This document shows, piece after piece, positions 23,001 through 30,200 of a stretch of 47,258 bases of DNA. The stretch is taken from assembly GCA_026692845.1 (NCBI GenBank), contig JAPLNM010000115.1, positions 1 to 47,258 of the forward strand, given 5' to 3'. The notes beneath the pieces were generated by a model that searched no databases, was not told where the DNA came from, and saw only the letters and a program-made list of their open reading frames with translations. The translations under genes were made by a program, and so were the position numbers. The first letter of the stretch is position 1. Every line of letters starts with the position of its first letter. This DNA is from Planctomycetota bacterium (lineage in GTDB: Bacteria > Planctomycetota > Planctomycetia > Pirellulales > Pirellulaceae).

Positions 23001-24182
23001 AGCAAAGTTCGGTGGTCCCCAAATCACATCCGGTGAGCGCAGCGAGCGATCTTCTTGAATATCGCGGTGCCCGGGTTCTTGGCTACTGCCCGGGAAATCA
23101 AGTTGCAGTGGGTTCGAGACGGTTCGGATCTCCTGTTGGAAAACCGAAGAGAAACTGTTTGAAATCGGTACTCCGGAGTTGATGTTGTAAGCTCCGCTGA
23201 GATAGCCCTGGGGGTCCGTAGCGGGTGTGACCAGCGGAACAATGGCATTGTTGAGCACCGACGAGATCGGTGAATCCGATCCGATGCGCAATCGATACGT
23301 GCCAGAGCCTGCCAAGGAGTTGATAGGACCGGCAAATTGTAGCGAGGCCATCTTGGTCGCCGGATCAAACGTGACCTTGATCGGATTGAAGACTCGGTCG
23401 TCGAACGGGCTGACCGAGTCGGTGGTTGCAATCAGGTTGTAGAAGCGAGGGTCGACGACCGTTGGGTCGGCTTTAGGCGCAAGATCTCCGGTGGAGATTT
23501 TGCGATCGTAGAGTTCGGAGTCATTGAAATAGACATCGATCGTATCGAGCTTCTGGGACAAGGTTCCATTCGCAGCACGATTCAGCGGCTGCGGGACGAT
23601 GGCCGTAATTTTGGTTCCAAGCTCGAGGTTGAACACGTAGCTATCACGATCGGTCCCGGATTTGCGGGGCTTGAGCGGATCGTTGACCACGTTTCGAACC
23701 GCATTGATGCCTTGGGCTGGAAGATCAGCGCCAGCGCCAAAGATTTCTACATTGTAGAGGTCATCCGTCAGCGGTTGTGAGAATCGAGCCACCACGACGC
23801 GGCGGTTGGCCGTATCTGCAAAGTCCAGATACTCAGGCGTTACGATGATGTCGGTTGAAACACCACCGGTCCCAAAGACACCATCGCCACCGGAGCGGGA
23901 GATTCGGATCCCGTTGCGAAGTGTCGATTGACGCACATCGTCGCCACCGGCGAATCGGAAGATCAACTCCCTTGGAGACTCGCTGAGGGTGTTGGACCGA
24001 GTCGTCGAGAAAGTCTCGCCGGTGTTCGGAGCGACCGACAGGAGACGGAAGTCTAGGTCGAGGATATCCCCTGCCATGACTTCGCGTCGCTCCAGGTTTT
24101 CGCATAGTATGTTGCGAAACCCTTTGCGTCGTTCTTGCTGCTTGGAACGATTGTTTGCAGATCTCGAAGCGTCAATTCCCAT
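5073..24182 (-). CDS. Giant gene A: LEPR-XLL / metzincin / beta-helix / GEVED / cadherin-like / dockerin surface protein
   Basis: The product has 6369 residues from ATG 24182. An upstream ATG at 24212 adds ten residues, but 24182 matches the MGID start of paralogue B and has AAGG nine bases upstream. Order of regions: LEPR-XLL motif (residues 27-36); metzincin-like protease with HEIGHLLGLDH at 552-562 and a G-T-I-M-G Met-turn; PPC-like domain near 615-705; right-handed beta-helix repeats about 830-1460; a second PPC-like domain near 1630. About 1980-3000 has no counterpart in B and includes an ALGQPDY...SLGRGG...VSYDG surface domain near 2800-2915. More beta-helix lies near 3360-3445, then D-Y-G-D-A and GEVED (about 4225-4305), 16 cadherin-like modules (about 4310-6190), and a type I dockerin pair (about 6198-6270). 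A 100-residue acidic tail follows. I infer an exported, calcium-dependent, cell-surface or secreted protease/adhesin. Its substrate is unknown. Confidence 0.9.
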   Translation of the reverse strand: MGIDASRSANNRSKQQERRKGFRNILCENLERREVMAGDILDLDFRLLSVAPNTGETFSTTRSNTLSESPRELIFRFAGGDDVRQSTLRNGIRISRSGGDGVFGTGGVSTDIIVTPEYLDFADTANRRVVVARFSQPLTDDLYNVEIFGAGADLPAQGINAVRNVVNDPLKPRKSGTDRDSYVFNLELGTKITAIVPQPLNRAANGTLSQKLDTIDVYFNDSELYDRKISTGDLAPKADPTVVDPRFYNLIATTDSVSPFDDRVFNPIKVTFDPATKMASLQFAGPINSLAGSGTYRLRIGSDSPISSVLNNAIVPLVTPATDPQGYLSGAYNINSGVPISNSFSSVFQQEIRTVSNPLQLDFPGSSQEPGHRDIQEDRSLRSPDVIWGPPNFAPDADPEIRTIKYNFMDSQAYGVDSSGRRLFTSITSEQKQRIREVFEFYSRYLGVDFQEYSGPTSPGIFNIIVGDMIPINTTISGPGDLLGVAGQAPNPDNPLESWDMAILDGSEPWDTAFGFGVSQKPLGGEVVPTAPAPGQLTNPQDGPFSFFTTAMHEIGHLLGLDHTYDLPAGTIMGSDNNGGTTNASGGVVGTRLNSSSNPLEQIFPGTIDQIHGQHAFRPDNRDVDLYRFELTSNGQVRLETIAERLNDSSNLDSHLTLLKRDSVTGALSIVSVNNNYISQDSLIDVPLTAGEYFVAITGKGNEDNDPQVLDTGSGATSQGRYQLRFDFKSTNASSISEQSFTSTAVGSALDGDGDGIAGGDFNFWFRTAGAYGTASVTPRTLIVDKVYTGLTTLGTLDQPFKTISAALSAAQPGDLVRLAGLDLANPLPQLTNVRAYEIGKGAFGSTLSDGDRLEVPKGVTLMIDAGAILKFGNARVMVGSDGVIDRSGAAIQVLGTPSLPVYFTAYSDQSLGIDTNPLETTPKPGDWGGIEIRNEVDRSQGRFDREREGIFLNTISNARMTYGGGLVGSGAQAKVTSPIEFSEARPLILGNSITRSADSAMSADPNSFEETLFTEPRYQNAGAFVPDYRRVGPVIYNNDIRNNTINGLFIRVETLPGQPTKSLTTHARIDDSEVTLVFGENLLIAGTPGGALNEIAGPNTSLMLLTNVAPTSGSGFVNATALEYIVTYMDRFGQESLPSASKSAVVPAGRSMRLSNIPVATSDYVSRRIYRRVNNTGAYQLAGVINKDDTTYVDNNITFSGVIQTLGLTELNRSRQDASLVIDPGIVAKLLGTRIEVGIGAAMIAEGTESKPVIFTSRLDDRYGAGGTFDTNNDSTATTGAAGNWSGILARHMSELSLDHAVVTFAGGESRITGGFASFNAIEVHQANARIANSLIERNASGRTNTSSTNRDAKGNNDGTAIFVLSSQPVIINNVIRDNSAADTAAISVDTTSLNAKPVRDFGRSTGFNQRETDLGIGNYGPLVFNNRLGGNGLNGMRVRGGTLTTESVWDDTDIVHILQSEIIVPDFHTFGGLRLTSKVDSSLVVKASNSAGITAAGRPLDIKDRIGGTVQVLGSQGFPVVITSLSDDTIGAGFDDEGASLTDTNNDGSASTPRPGDWRSVRFTPFSNDRNVDMTYENESDRIASSGSNDTPFQAQDIGKLAGNLKLGDENLRLGVTLSGAVASSKDMDVYRFSGVAGATVWLDIDQSSGSLDSIVELIDESGKIMALSDDSLAESLADKTLENPTYSPEIKALPMDQVATSIQNSLAAGSNVDFQGTNPRDAGMRVVLPGVAGTSNSYYIRVRSSNKRPGVVTDPYDTASGVTIGSYKLHVRLQETQEIAGSTVRYADLRYATNGIEVFGNTTHSPLVGEFAEPANDTSSASSSAIDVGNVMVNDRAGASLAGNLATDADIDWFNFSVGRDEDSIQQLPPNTPNTPLRVDAHGSLIFDIDYADGVGRANTQLWVFRREPGGALTLVLTADDSNIQDDQPAILKGTDQTDLTRGSLGKRDAYIGPIEMPPGDYAVAVTNKSVTYFGLTQFTQSDIAGIPGAAEIRLEPLDSVARLGEDRFEQQPPLTTASGAPTIFAGGQVPFTLADVTLFTARTENQVGKVSFLNPMTGTVEANMSRDGINEDVFQNGYVTRDIAVSPAGTAMGFRIQDPGLITDTNAGQFFGIDIGDTGLAIPGVTNSGIITWGRYFDANGNLDVRQSQDGGGNAIGDGMVFTGLTYSSLGASGRATFFGVATRRLTGSFNETPSAALPRTRNIIYQLDPDTGAAVNWLGLPTRTDTDYENGVYNMGTTAGTNVQEAGYFLLATGTVNGLTTVGNQAYGVSDQGELVTPTIVNVPSIPSRVVLNDPTTGNAINFTGLTRGPANVQNGRFADVLFGLSNTGVLYAFDTTGVFQPVFPLGRSSINLGTTAITGIDFTSLDVNLWHVSNTDPDSQVAGHGRTRTFNNSGDSQTVPNNTLRFAYTNPGDQLGIDDFTNTANTYAMPGGAWGAFESTLLDLSRYSSSDQPVMYFNYNVRTENATANNDGNIFGDGAGQAFMDSFRVYGSGEDGQWVLLTTNNSAGYVDQSYADGALFPPFSEYDVPRNGNQDAFGRSNITSSAFDNQGWRQARVNLGSMAGKRDVKIRFEFNSGGDFRTNNPAKGGFELSAIAGERISDGNTFQISSNIANPAATVTFEFDLGLVLNVPSGRSFKNGDQIKIGSDLYTFAATAGAKQIPFSLTDSPETIAASINTVLTANGYRVLASTASPNILNITHLNGSPLPDSVLANDYDMVGPDDAIITGRPGIAAGNVRVSIDNTLPASETAQAPVFVSGDFYADGDIAFADLAPLSRYTTGSAAPIAGLQNPTAALGQPDYVGNLEPTAAGQGVVSLGRGGSMVVQFADNYLTASGDILPDLAVYEVGTSENVFVEVSYDGITFTSVGTISGTNRYVDLDAFGFGTDSLLRYVRLTDDPNQGGNTGNSVGADIDAVGALSSRQRNVRDEIRTSLAQSFNVTGQKNNTEVWRYYGDTIQIFAAATWDIVDPGILRYSGGGRVGDNFGPADTNFPLTQAARRALNNGTSRGTPSAPMSVTIDDIVLSFAERGEMVSNGQALQGVFLPTFQYELYGGPGGAAAKELETGAYQLEMRTAPDYGKTEGQALAIEPVPFVGPKGRTFDTNDRLVKAMAIDTTGLASRIGDGYSFTVSNGVNEVTFEFNVFTTANASDPAYRPEIPGRIRIALSPNASDNEIALAVRDAINDPAVRALLGLTVENNGDMFGTSLYDAAHASTIQFNGNAASDLFANSAFVFNDANGNPVLVPNALGNPVPLGFNTIKYGQDTQWGEDAGDANIIRDQGQLIISGVAVSRSSQYGINMIPAPRDLSDRFINMDQISLQPIATRQVPISTETGNRPYPGSVRNLITLNNSRLAPGAVIVNNILAGNASGGIRVGGDVAFNNEAPSPVTVTRIVNNTIYGLNTGAGQSGIEVEANTSPTILSNILANLARGINVANDPALQSSIVIGANLYQGNAANILPAALNGSQSFPITLTASEPLFMDPTRDRFYLKAFSRAIDSSIASLEDRNLLDQVRSAVGLPTSPIIAPEFDAYGLLRSDDPSVSTPGGLGSNVFADRGALDRVDLDGPLAVLQRPLDNDAAGVDLDGSNTYVQLKSGNIDYFEILIDERQGTGPDPLTITQDNVVLTENGRMLSPGVDYVFGYSFNSRTIRLTPLAGFWRQDSVYELTLINKPTVRVIAPDDAVNRVDGDRFTVSLAGGGTKSLELDSGFILTVPAAGVSDGQTFTYTPAGGETIRFEFNLAGNTQTLFNTKVISFLASDTPDQLAAKIAAVINLLIRQNGWPVQAIPGGRVVVGGNVGDTMNVSNSSLVLAGAPGVAAGAIPVKFLPVAGFDAVAMSTAITQALNQVGSGVKAYSLANGLIFVEGVNSITGMAASLSIPAIQDLAGNNLQANRANSLTQFTILMPEVAVDYGDAVERPGTGSTSSTLRANNGVRHGLYPDDANLLVLGAYADGEIDGQPSAAADGDDFDSTIDFGTLANFLSVSNKGPARLSTSAFNLAMIGKSITISDTVSKSVTYEFTNGGSVVIPGARAVNLAGAVTAADVAARLQSVVLASILDGSITGIHASATGNILSLGGSSAHRFDLSNAQGAIARVQSGTNEVVVQSILTGLAAGNTMFLTDGYGNQVGFQVVDTNPLATPTVLGVGNVAVSVNLATVSPNSFASALATAINKAISDSKLKLPTVSVVNNSLTVSADDEEGVQFGSWFNANSLSTPVILTSSATGFVDAWIDWNQDNDFEDSGERILSAQPVVAGANTFYVTTPASASIGFTTARFRLSSTGGLFTYGLGIGGEVEDHLIEVLAGSPPVANADSFIVAEDNVLIVPAAGVLTNDTDADAQAIRVFDSDLTQPGIQPVRGPEHGSLTISADGSFVYLPKQDFFGTDTFVYLATDPRMTSNTAATVTITVTPVNDAPVAVDDVATINEDQTITWDGSLFTANDRTQPDRPTGTDGDIYDTNESGQTLRIVDAELVLDRGLGETLTLINNRITYTPPSDYNNLTNGPVLVRILIEDSGVAGGDEQPKRPGMDDMPPTLIYSTLTINVNDVNDPPLFNIPRPNQTPLEDASVSAPGFLNLIFPGKSTTDDELGLVSGLPAQTVRFQVTALDPTRFTAAGQPAIDANGTLTYTLNTDVNALNSSPILVEVIAIDNGNAAGSRPGRPDDNRSAPKTFTILPVEVNDAPLFTIPNPVINILEDLEVSPVASFVTNIVAGPPTATDELGLNPPTLGQTVSFEVTAVDPSRFNGPTGQPRINAAGQLTYDLAPDVNLLNAGPIFVKVVAVDSGPAAASRPGIPDVNRSIEQTFTIRVQDVNDAPGFTIPNATISIQEDLESSPLPGFLTNIVAGPPTASDEIGPPGQSVSFNVRALDPSRFSVQPQITPDGTLSYDLAPNVNLINSGPILVEVIAQDNGPATGSRPGIPDVHRSAPQTFTIGVQDVNDAPEFNVPNSTITINEDLENSPVSGFLAGILPGPSSAVDELASQTVSFTVSAADPTRFNGLAGQPQISPTGVLTYDLAPDVNVVNSGPILIKVRAVDNGPAPGSRPGIPDVNTSAEITVTLLVNAVNDAPLFTIPSPIISIDEDLENSPIPNFATNITAGPVTAIDELGLVAGVPAQVLQFDVQAIDTSKFNGLAGQPRISPTGTLTYDLAPDVNILNSGPILVRVSLVDNGSSTLPNVNRSTTQTFTIRVKEINDPPIFDMAFNTFNMREDDGFLTLPGFVTNLGPGPLTATDESNQTTTIIAVAVDPTAFTIQPLVTGTGDLTFQLAPDVNSLFKDTRIRLIATDNGVPSESTEKLLTLNVADINDEPQYTIPTTLVSVLEDNESVTGVTPTRIVGFATNVRPGPATAIDEVSQTLTFNVTFNSNTGLFSTQPKISSTGELSFVTAPNQNGTAIIIVNLVDNGRTGPFPNDNIGPNATFSIIVRPVNDAPEFMIPSSTTADEDQGVVSVPGFATGIRPGPITAGDESNQELSFEVVALDPTAFVVQPTIGVDGTLVYQTAKDINSNSGKNTQVRVTLRDNGPSAPPPNTNVSVQSVFTINIVPVNDPPISVGYLTTTPEDTRVTVQTADVLAKDLPGPADEVAEGQTIRMTNIEQLTSRGGVVVPVFSNGRIVRFDYIPPLNFVGQDFIRYVVTDDATYKPGQQSATGTITMSVGAINDPPQFTAGGNLTVLEDSAAYLAPWATNILAGPPAATDENSGPNAQSVSFEVTTNNDAMFAVRPAVNAAGQLSFTLAKDANGAVSIVVVAVDSGPSAPPPNNNRSQAATFTLSVTPVNDPPGFNTTRNLTVGEDSGAFTGIILADIVPAEGMNSNPPTALDEANQTVTISATADRPALFTSQPTIDANGVLRFTPAPNASGVAIVSVIATDNGPNTPPNVNRSQAKTFSITINPVNDAPIALDNSYSTNEQTILNVTAPGVLANDTDPDLPNDTLSIASFQASSQFGASVTVRNDGSVIYNPTVSAVLRAMVDGQSLVDTFTYRAKDTAGLLSNVATVSITVSGINDAPVANNDTFTVPFNVSELLPVLANDTDVDTPLDIGSIEIGRLPVNGTVAPTSSGTVRYTPKTGFRGQDTFTYRVRDSLGKYSQEATVTVNVNTAPVAIADSAITKRDTQIVIDVLANDFDTDGTINRSTVNIVTPPNFGTAVAQSDGRILFIPQAGFTGTATFAYAVSDNDGLSSNIANVTVQVVASLYQNPTNRFDVNNDSFVSPIDVLLVINLLNSQGASIPVEQLPPPPPYYDVNGNGFIDATDVLSLIDFINSSGNSGSGEGPDEALNSTSRLAIGLLAAPEPRVVEQAVLFNTAGSQANAWAAMTREQDFYGPAIFPIESQEVESTEFWASLADRQSDKETSADIDEEFLKGTWM
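5590..11250 (-). repeat. Cadherin-like module array of giant gene A (16 modules)
   Basis: Sixteen modules are each closed by a V-N-D-A-P or N-D-P-P type boundary. Ten of them, between about 6485 and 10530, share a stricter pattern: an E-D pair, then G-F-x-T-N-I, G-P-x-x-A-x-D-E, V-S-F-x-V, D-P-x-x-F and A-P-D-V-N. One module of another type (about 7190-7528) interrupts them. Spacing between successive boundaries is about 333-404 bp. The last three modules before the dockerin are of the V-L-A-N-D-T-D type. Such folds usually give a stiff, calcium-rigidified stalk. Recombination between similar modules is expected. Confidence 0.8.
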
Positions 24183-24291
24183 TTGAACGAACCTTGGAAC
24201 CGTACGGTACAAAAATGGAAGGTAATGAAAGATTCAATGGATCGAGCGAAACGTTGATACCAACGCTCCGCTTGTCTTTTGGTGTGTGTTG
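24183..24291 (-). other. Gap between giant genes B and A
   Basis: Only 109 bp separate the TAA of gene B from the ATG of gene A. A 10-bp palindrome ACCGTACGGT lies at 24199-24208, and a small CGTTG-ATAC-CAACG inverted repeat near 24252. There is no stem followed by a T-run, so I see no terminator, and no strong promoter. I infer co-transcription of B and A, or a weak internal promoter. Confidence 0.5.
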
Positions 24292-27200
24292 TTATTCGCC
24301 GAACAGGTCCGAAAGGGCTTGGTCGATCGAGGAGTTTTTGTCATTCAGATCGCCAGCGCTCTTTGGTTGACTTGCCCATAGACCGGCTAGGTCATCGAAG
24401 TCGTCGTCCCAAGAGTTATTGGCGAACATGCTCGCTAGCGGCATGGCTGCAATCTTTGCAGCATTGGAATTTCGCGTTCCCATCATAGCAGCCCAAGCTG
24501 GCATTTGGGTTGAGGAACCCAGTCCCCTGCCGACTTCGACGACCATCGAATCGATTCGCGGAGCGGTGTTGATGCCGACGATTTGCTCGCCTTCTCCGCT
24601 ACCGCTCATCGAGTTGATTTTGTCGACAACTGCCAGGACGTCCAGCGGTGTGACGAAGTTGTCCCCGTTGACATCGACGTAATCGGGAGGTCCAGGTAGC
24701 CCGGCGACCGGGATACTCGAGCCTCGCGAGTTGAGCAGATTCACTAGGATCAAAACGTCGATCGGGGAGATAAACCCGTCGGCGTTGACGTCCCATCGTT
24801 GGCTAGGGTTTTGGTAAGCCGGAGCCGGTGCACGTCCGATGGTGATCGTGACGGTCGTCTGCGGGCTCGCAGCCCCGAAGGCGTCGATGGCTCGGTAGGT
24901 AAACGTGTCGGTCGATCCGAACAGCGCCGTCGGGCCAGGGGTGTAAGTAAACGTACCGTTGGGGTTGAGCGTGACGGTACCACGCGTCGGGAGGCTGACG
25001 ATCGAAGCGGTCATCGCGTCGCCTTCGGGGTCTCGGTCGTTGGCCAAGACACCGTCGTCGAGGGTCGTTGCCGTCAGGGTACCGAGTGGATCGGTCGTCA
25101 CGAGCGTGATCCCTTGGGGAGTCGCATAGGAATCAGGCAACGCTACAGGTGCATCGTTGACCGGGGAGACGGTCAAGATAAACGAGTCGGAGACAAACCG
25201 ACTGGTCGTATCGGTGGCAACGACGGTAATGGTGGTTTGCCCCGAGGCGTTAGGTACCAAAGTCAATTGGATCTTGTTGCCTTGGATCGACACGGTCGCA
25301 ACATTGGTGTTGCTGCTCGTAGCCGTGAAGGTCAGGAAGTCGCCGTTGATGACATCTGGGTCGAAGAAGAAGCCCGGGCTCAGGTCAAACACCAGCGGCA
25401 AGGAATCTTCCGAGATGGTCCGATCGGGCAGTGGGCTGACCAACCGTGGGTCATCGTCGACCGGTGTAACGATCAATCGCAAGGTGTTGGTGGTCTTGAG
25501 TCCGGCCAAGTCCATCGCCTCGACGACGATGGTCGCTTGACCGTTCTGATCGGCCTTGGGCCTTACGAACATCTTGCCACCGGCAAAGGTCGGTTCAACG
25601 AGCCCTGTATTGCTGTTGCTTGCAATACGGTAGGTCAGCACATCGCCGTTGGTGACGATGTCCGGGTCGCCGAAGAACTGCGATAGGACGTATTCCTTTT
25701 CTAGCGAATCTTCCAGAACCGTGACGGTTCCAAAAGGTTTGAGCACAAACGGTGGGTCGTTGACCGGCGCGACATTGATCGTGACGGTCCCTTGGCTAGT
25801 TTGCGGGTCGGGTTGGCCATTGCTCAATCCGTCATCGGTCACCAGGTAGCGGAAGGTATCGACACCGTTGAAGTGGCTTGGTGGATAGTAGACCACACGA
25901 TCGCCGACGATTTCGACTCGACCCCCTTGGGCCGTTGGGTTGATCAAGCCGCTGAAGCTCAGGGTCTGGATCAGTTGTTCATCGGCAGGACCTACGGTAT
26001 CGCCTGCGATCAGATCGTCGATCGAGATACTCACAGGGATGTCTTCGTCCGTATTGAGCGTTTTGTTGGTCGTCACCGGCGGATCGTTCTTGTCCAAGAC
26101 CGATATAAAGACCGTTCCGACGGCGGTCAAAGGATCAAGGAGGTTTCCGGTGATTCCGTTGTCGATGATCGTGTAGGTAAACGAGTCGTTTCCTACAAAA
26201 TTCGCCAGCGGAATGTAGGTGATCAGACCAGCGACGAATCGAACGCTACCGCCTCGTGCCGAAAGGGCATCGACCGAAAGAATCGTCAGCGTTTGATCGC
26301 TTTCGTTGGCGGGTCCGGGAACCGAGGCTGCGATAACCACCGAGCCGGGGATATCCAAGCGTTGGTCTTCGTTGATCGAGTAGTTAAGGTTCCCTGCGAT
26401 CGGCGGATCGTTGACTGGACGGACGTTGATCAAGGCCGTTGCAGGCAAGAGCGAATCGAGCACACCGTCGGTGACGACATACACGAAGGAGTCTTGGCCG
26501 AAGTAATCCGGGTTGGGGATGTAGTCAAACGTTCCATCGGCACGGAATTGGAAGACCAAGGCGTTCGTTGGTGGAGTTACCAAGCGAGCCGAGAGTGGCT
26601 TGCGATCGGGATTGATATCGTTGGCCAGAACTCCGTTATTCCCTGGGAATCCATCCGAGTCAAACGGGTCGTTGGTGACCAAGCCACCAAATTGATCCTC
26701 GTTCATCGTGTAGGTGTCGTTGACTCCTACCGGTGGGGTTCCCGGAACGATGCTTACTCGGTAATCCTCGACTTCTCCGTCAAGCGCCAATCCGGTTGGG
26801 GTCAACGATCCTGCCGTCGATGCTCGGAAGCGAGCGAACGAGCTTGTCGCCAGCGTGACGTTCGGGGCGGTGGCAGGAACCCTGACCTTGAGGGTTTGGG
26901 TCAGGCTACCGGAGCTGAACACAACGTTGTCGAAGACGTTTTCGCCTGGATCTGCCCAGTCGCCGTCAAAGTTGAAGTCGATCCAACCGTTGAGAACACC
27001 AGGTGCCGACATGGTCACGGTAAGCTCGGTATCGATATTCTTGTTGAACATCGGAGTCTGCGTGCCGGTAAAGCTGTTGGCTTGGAACCGGAACGAAACG
27101 CCGTCGTCGTTTTCGTCACCATCACCCAGTGGTTGCGGCTTGCCGTCGCTTTCCGAGGTGATTCCAGCGCCCAGGTACAGGCTGGAGTTGCTCACGACGT

Positions 27201-30200
27201 GGCGAGCCCCATCGTTGGCCTTGAGGGTTGGGTATCGGCCCAGAGTGGTTGTGAACGGATCAGGAGCATCGCCGTAGTCGAGTTCGACACCTGGCATAAT
27301 GATCGTGAACTTCGTTTCGTTGTCGATCCGGTTGCTTTGGAGGAAGTTCCCTGCGTTGTCTTGGACGCCTCGCAAGAAGAAGCTGCTGAGTTCTGGGCTG
27401 ATGCTCACAGCGTTTTCTACAAACAGAGTTGAGCCTCCGCGAACTTTCGCCACCAGCGAGGTTCCTCCGGCTGCCGATAGGCCGTTGATTGCCCGGATGA
27501 TCGCATCCCGCATATTGATCGCGGTAAACGATGGATCTTGGATGAACAGGACCGGAATCGCTCCACCGGGCACACCGGTGCGACGAAGCGAAGGTGCATT
27601 ATCGACGTTCGTCAGGTACTTGGCCGTGTCGAAGAGTTCGAGACCCGTGCTGGTGATCTGCGAATCGAGGTTCAGGACCGACGACTTGATCGTGGCCTTC
27701 ATCGCTTCGTAGACTCTTTGGACAGAGTCTTGGTTGGTGTAACGGATCGGGACACGCGAAGGATCGCGTCCATTGCCGACGCTCAGATTTTCAAATTCAA
27801 ACGTTACGGTTTTCACGCCGTCGGTGATACTGAAGTAATCCCCGTCCTGAGCGTTGCCCCGGGCTGTGGTCAACTTGCTGTCTTGCACGTTGACTGCCGA
27901 GGTAGGTAGCAGTCCGATGTCGACGCGACCGTTGCCAGCATCGCGAGCTGTGACTCCCAAACCTGGGAAGCCGTTGATCGCGGCGATCATTGCATTGACT
28001 ACATCGTTCTGGGTGGAAGTTCCCCCGAATCGAATCGTTCGGCTTCCTGGAATGGTCGAGCCGCTGAAATTCCCGTCGAACTCGAAGATTGCCGTGAGGT
28101 TTCGATTCGTAATCGTAAAGGAAGTATTGTCGACCAAGTCCGCGCCACCGCGGGCGGGGACTTGCAAGAGCAATGTACCGAAGATCTCGATGGTTGTACG
28201 GCCTTGGACACCCGGTTGACCGAAGAGTCCGACGGTCGGGGCGTTTGCAACCGAGATCGAGTAATCCGACGATCCACCGATGATCACGTTGCCGTTACCG
28301 ACATGCTGAGGCGATAGCCCAAGGCCTGCGGATGCGATCGCGCTGGCCAAGGCTTCACCGATCTGAGACTGGGTATCGGTCGGGCCAAAGATCACTGGGA
28401 TGTTGCCAGCGGTAAACGACGCGTCTGTGGTGAACTCGAAGGTCGTCGAGACAATCGATCCTGCGATGTTTCGCGTGATCGTAATCGTTTGGCCGTCCTG
28501 GATAGTACGAGCTACTCCGACGATGTTCAGTTCTGTGCTGACCACATCGACTCGACCGGCAGTCGGTAGCGATAGATGAATGACGTTTCCGTTGACGACC
28601 GAGGAGCGGAGGGCCAAGGTGGAACCGGCGATTGCCAGTTGGGTTGCGGTCGCAACATCTCGGTCGCTGTTGGCTTGCGAGATATCGACCAAGACGTTAC
28701 CGGGTTGTGTTGTTCCATCCGAGTCGTACTCGAAGACCACTGCGACGCGTCCATCGGTGATGCTGAAGGTTTGGCCGTCGGTGATTCCGCCTGGGCGGGT
28801 GCCTAGGGACGGAACCAGCAGGCCGATGGTTGGGTTCGGTTGCTGAATCGAGGGGGCCGATTCGGTATCGATGGTCGTTCCGATTGGAGCACCGATGAAG
28901 ATGTATCCGTCGGAGGTCAAGCTCGCGACGACTCCAGGGATTGCTGGCGAGTTGATTGCAGCGATCAACGATTCGACGACTTGCTGTTTGGTCGAGAGCG
29001 AAGTGAAGCGAACGACTCGAGCAGCTGGATTGATGACGTTCGCGTTGCTATCGAATTCGAAGGCGTAGGTCGCAGAGCCGCTGTTGATGGTGAATCGGTC
29101 GCCATCGAGGATCCCGCCGGCACCTCCACCTGCCAGGGGCAGATTCAGTTGGAGGCCTTGGGGAATCTGCAGGCGATATCCACTTTCGTACTCGAAAGTA
29201 ACATTTCCACCGTTGGAATCTTTGATGCTGAACGAATCGCCATCGTTGATTTGGTCACCTGAGTTGGCGTTGACGACAAATCGGTCTTTGTTGTTGATGT
29301 TGATATCGTAGACGCGTTGGTTTCTCCATACGCCAGCCAGAGGCTTGAGAACGATCTCATTGGTGGTGGTGTTGTAGGAGAACGCGTAGTCGATGCCTTC
29401 GATCAGGAGTCGGCCATTTTCGGTGATCGTCACGGCTGAACCTGGGAGGCGATTGCCACCGGTTCGACCGATTACCGAGTCGTCGTTGATTCCGGTACCG
29501 CCACCGAGGTTAGCCGTTTCGAAACCGTCTTTGAGTTGGATACGGAATTCCGGGTAGACCCCACCGGTCAGTTGGATGACCGATACGGTCTTATCGCTAT
29601 CGACTTGTTGTGCATCGTTATCGATCGGCAGGAGCGAAACGGCTGTTGGTCCAACAAAGTCCGCGCGATCGACTGCTCCGCGGTCTTTGAAGACGTTTCC
29701 GCCCAAGCCGCTAGGCGGAGCGACGTTTGGATCGTCGGCACGGAAGATGCCGTAGTAATCGCGATCTGGAGCGAGGATCGGGCTCGGGGCGATACCTACT
29801 GCACTCTTGACCGCTCGGAAGCTTTCACGTTCGGGCAGGGAGTTGATCGAGCTATCGATGATTTGAGAACCGCTTCCGGGGAGGAAGTTGTTTCCAGGGA
29901 AATCGACCAGTAGTTTTTCCGTGTCCGAGGCGATGAAGTTGAAATCGGAGCTAGTGTTCGGAACGTTCGTTGGGACTGCTTCGATGTTCCCCCAAGTCAG
30001 GTTTGAATCGGGTTTGGCTGGCTCAACATACTGATACGTATTGCCACCGACGACGACAGCCGCTGGACGGGCTGGGTTTACGGCGCCGACAATTGTGCCA
30101 ACATAGGTTGGAGGTTCTTGAACGATCGGACTCTGAACGTTGATGAAAGCATTGTTCATCAGTGTCGGAGTAGCACCACTGGATATGCTAATCCCGCTTT

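Noticed and set aside
24182-24212. Gene A starting at ATG 24212
   Set aside because: Paralogue B starts at the equivalent MGID methionine, and AAGG lies nine bases before ATG 24182. The extra ten residues have no counterpart in B.
25792-27432. Long plus-strand frame (546 codons) opposite gene B
   Set aside because: Same reason: the minus strand encodes recognisable GEVED and cadherin-like modules, and the plus frame has no domain. The same holds for the plus frames at 6252-7649, 30376-31851 and 35848-37350.
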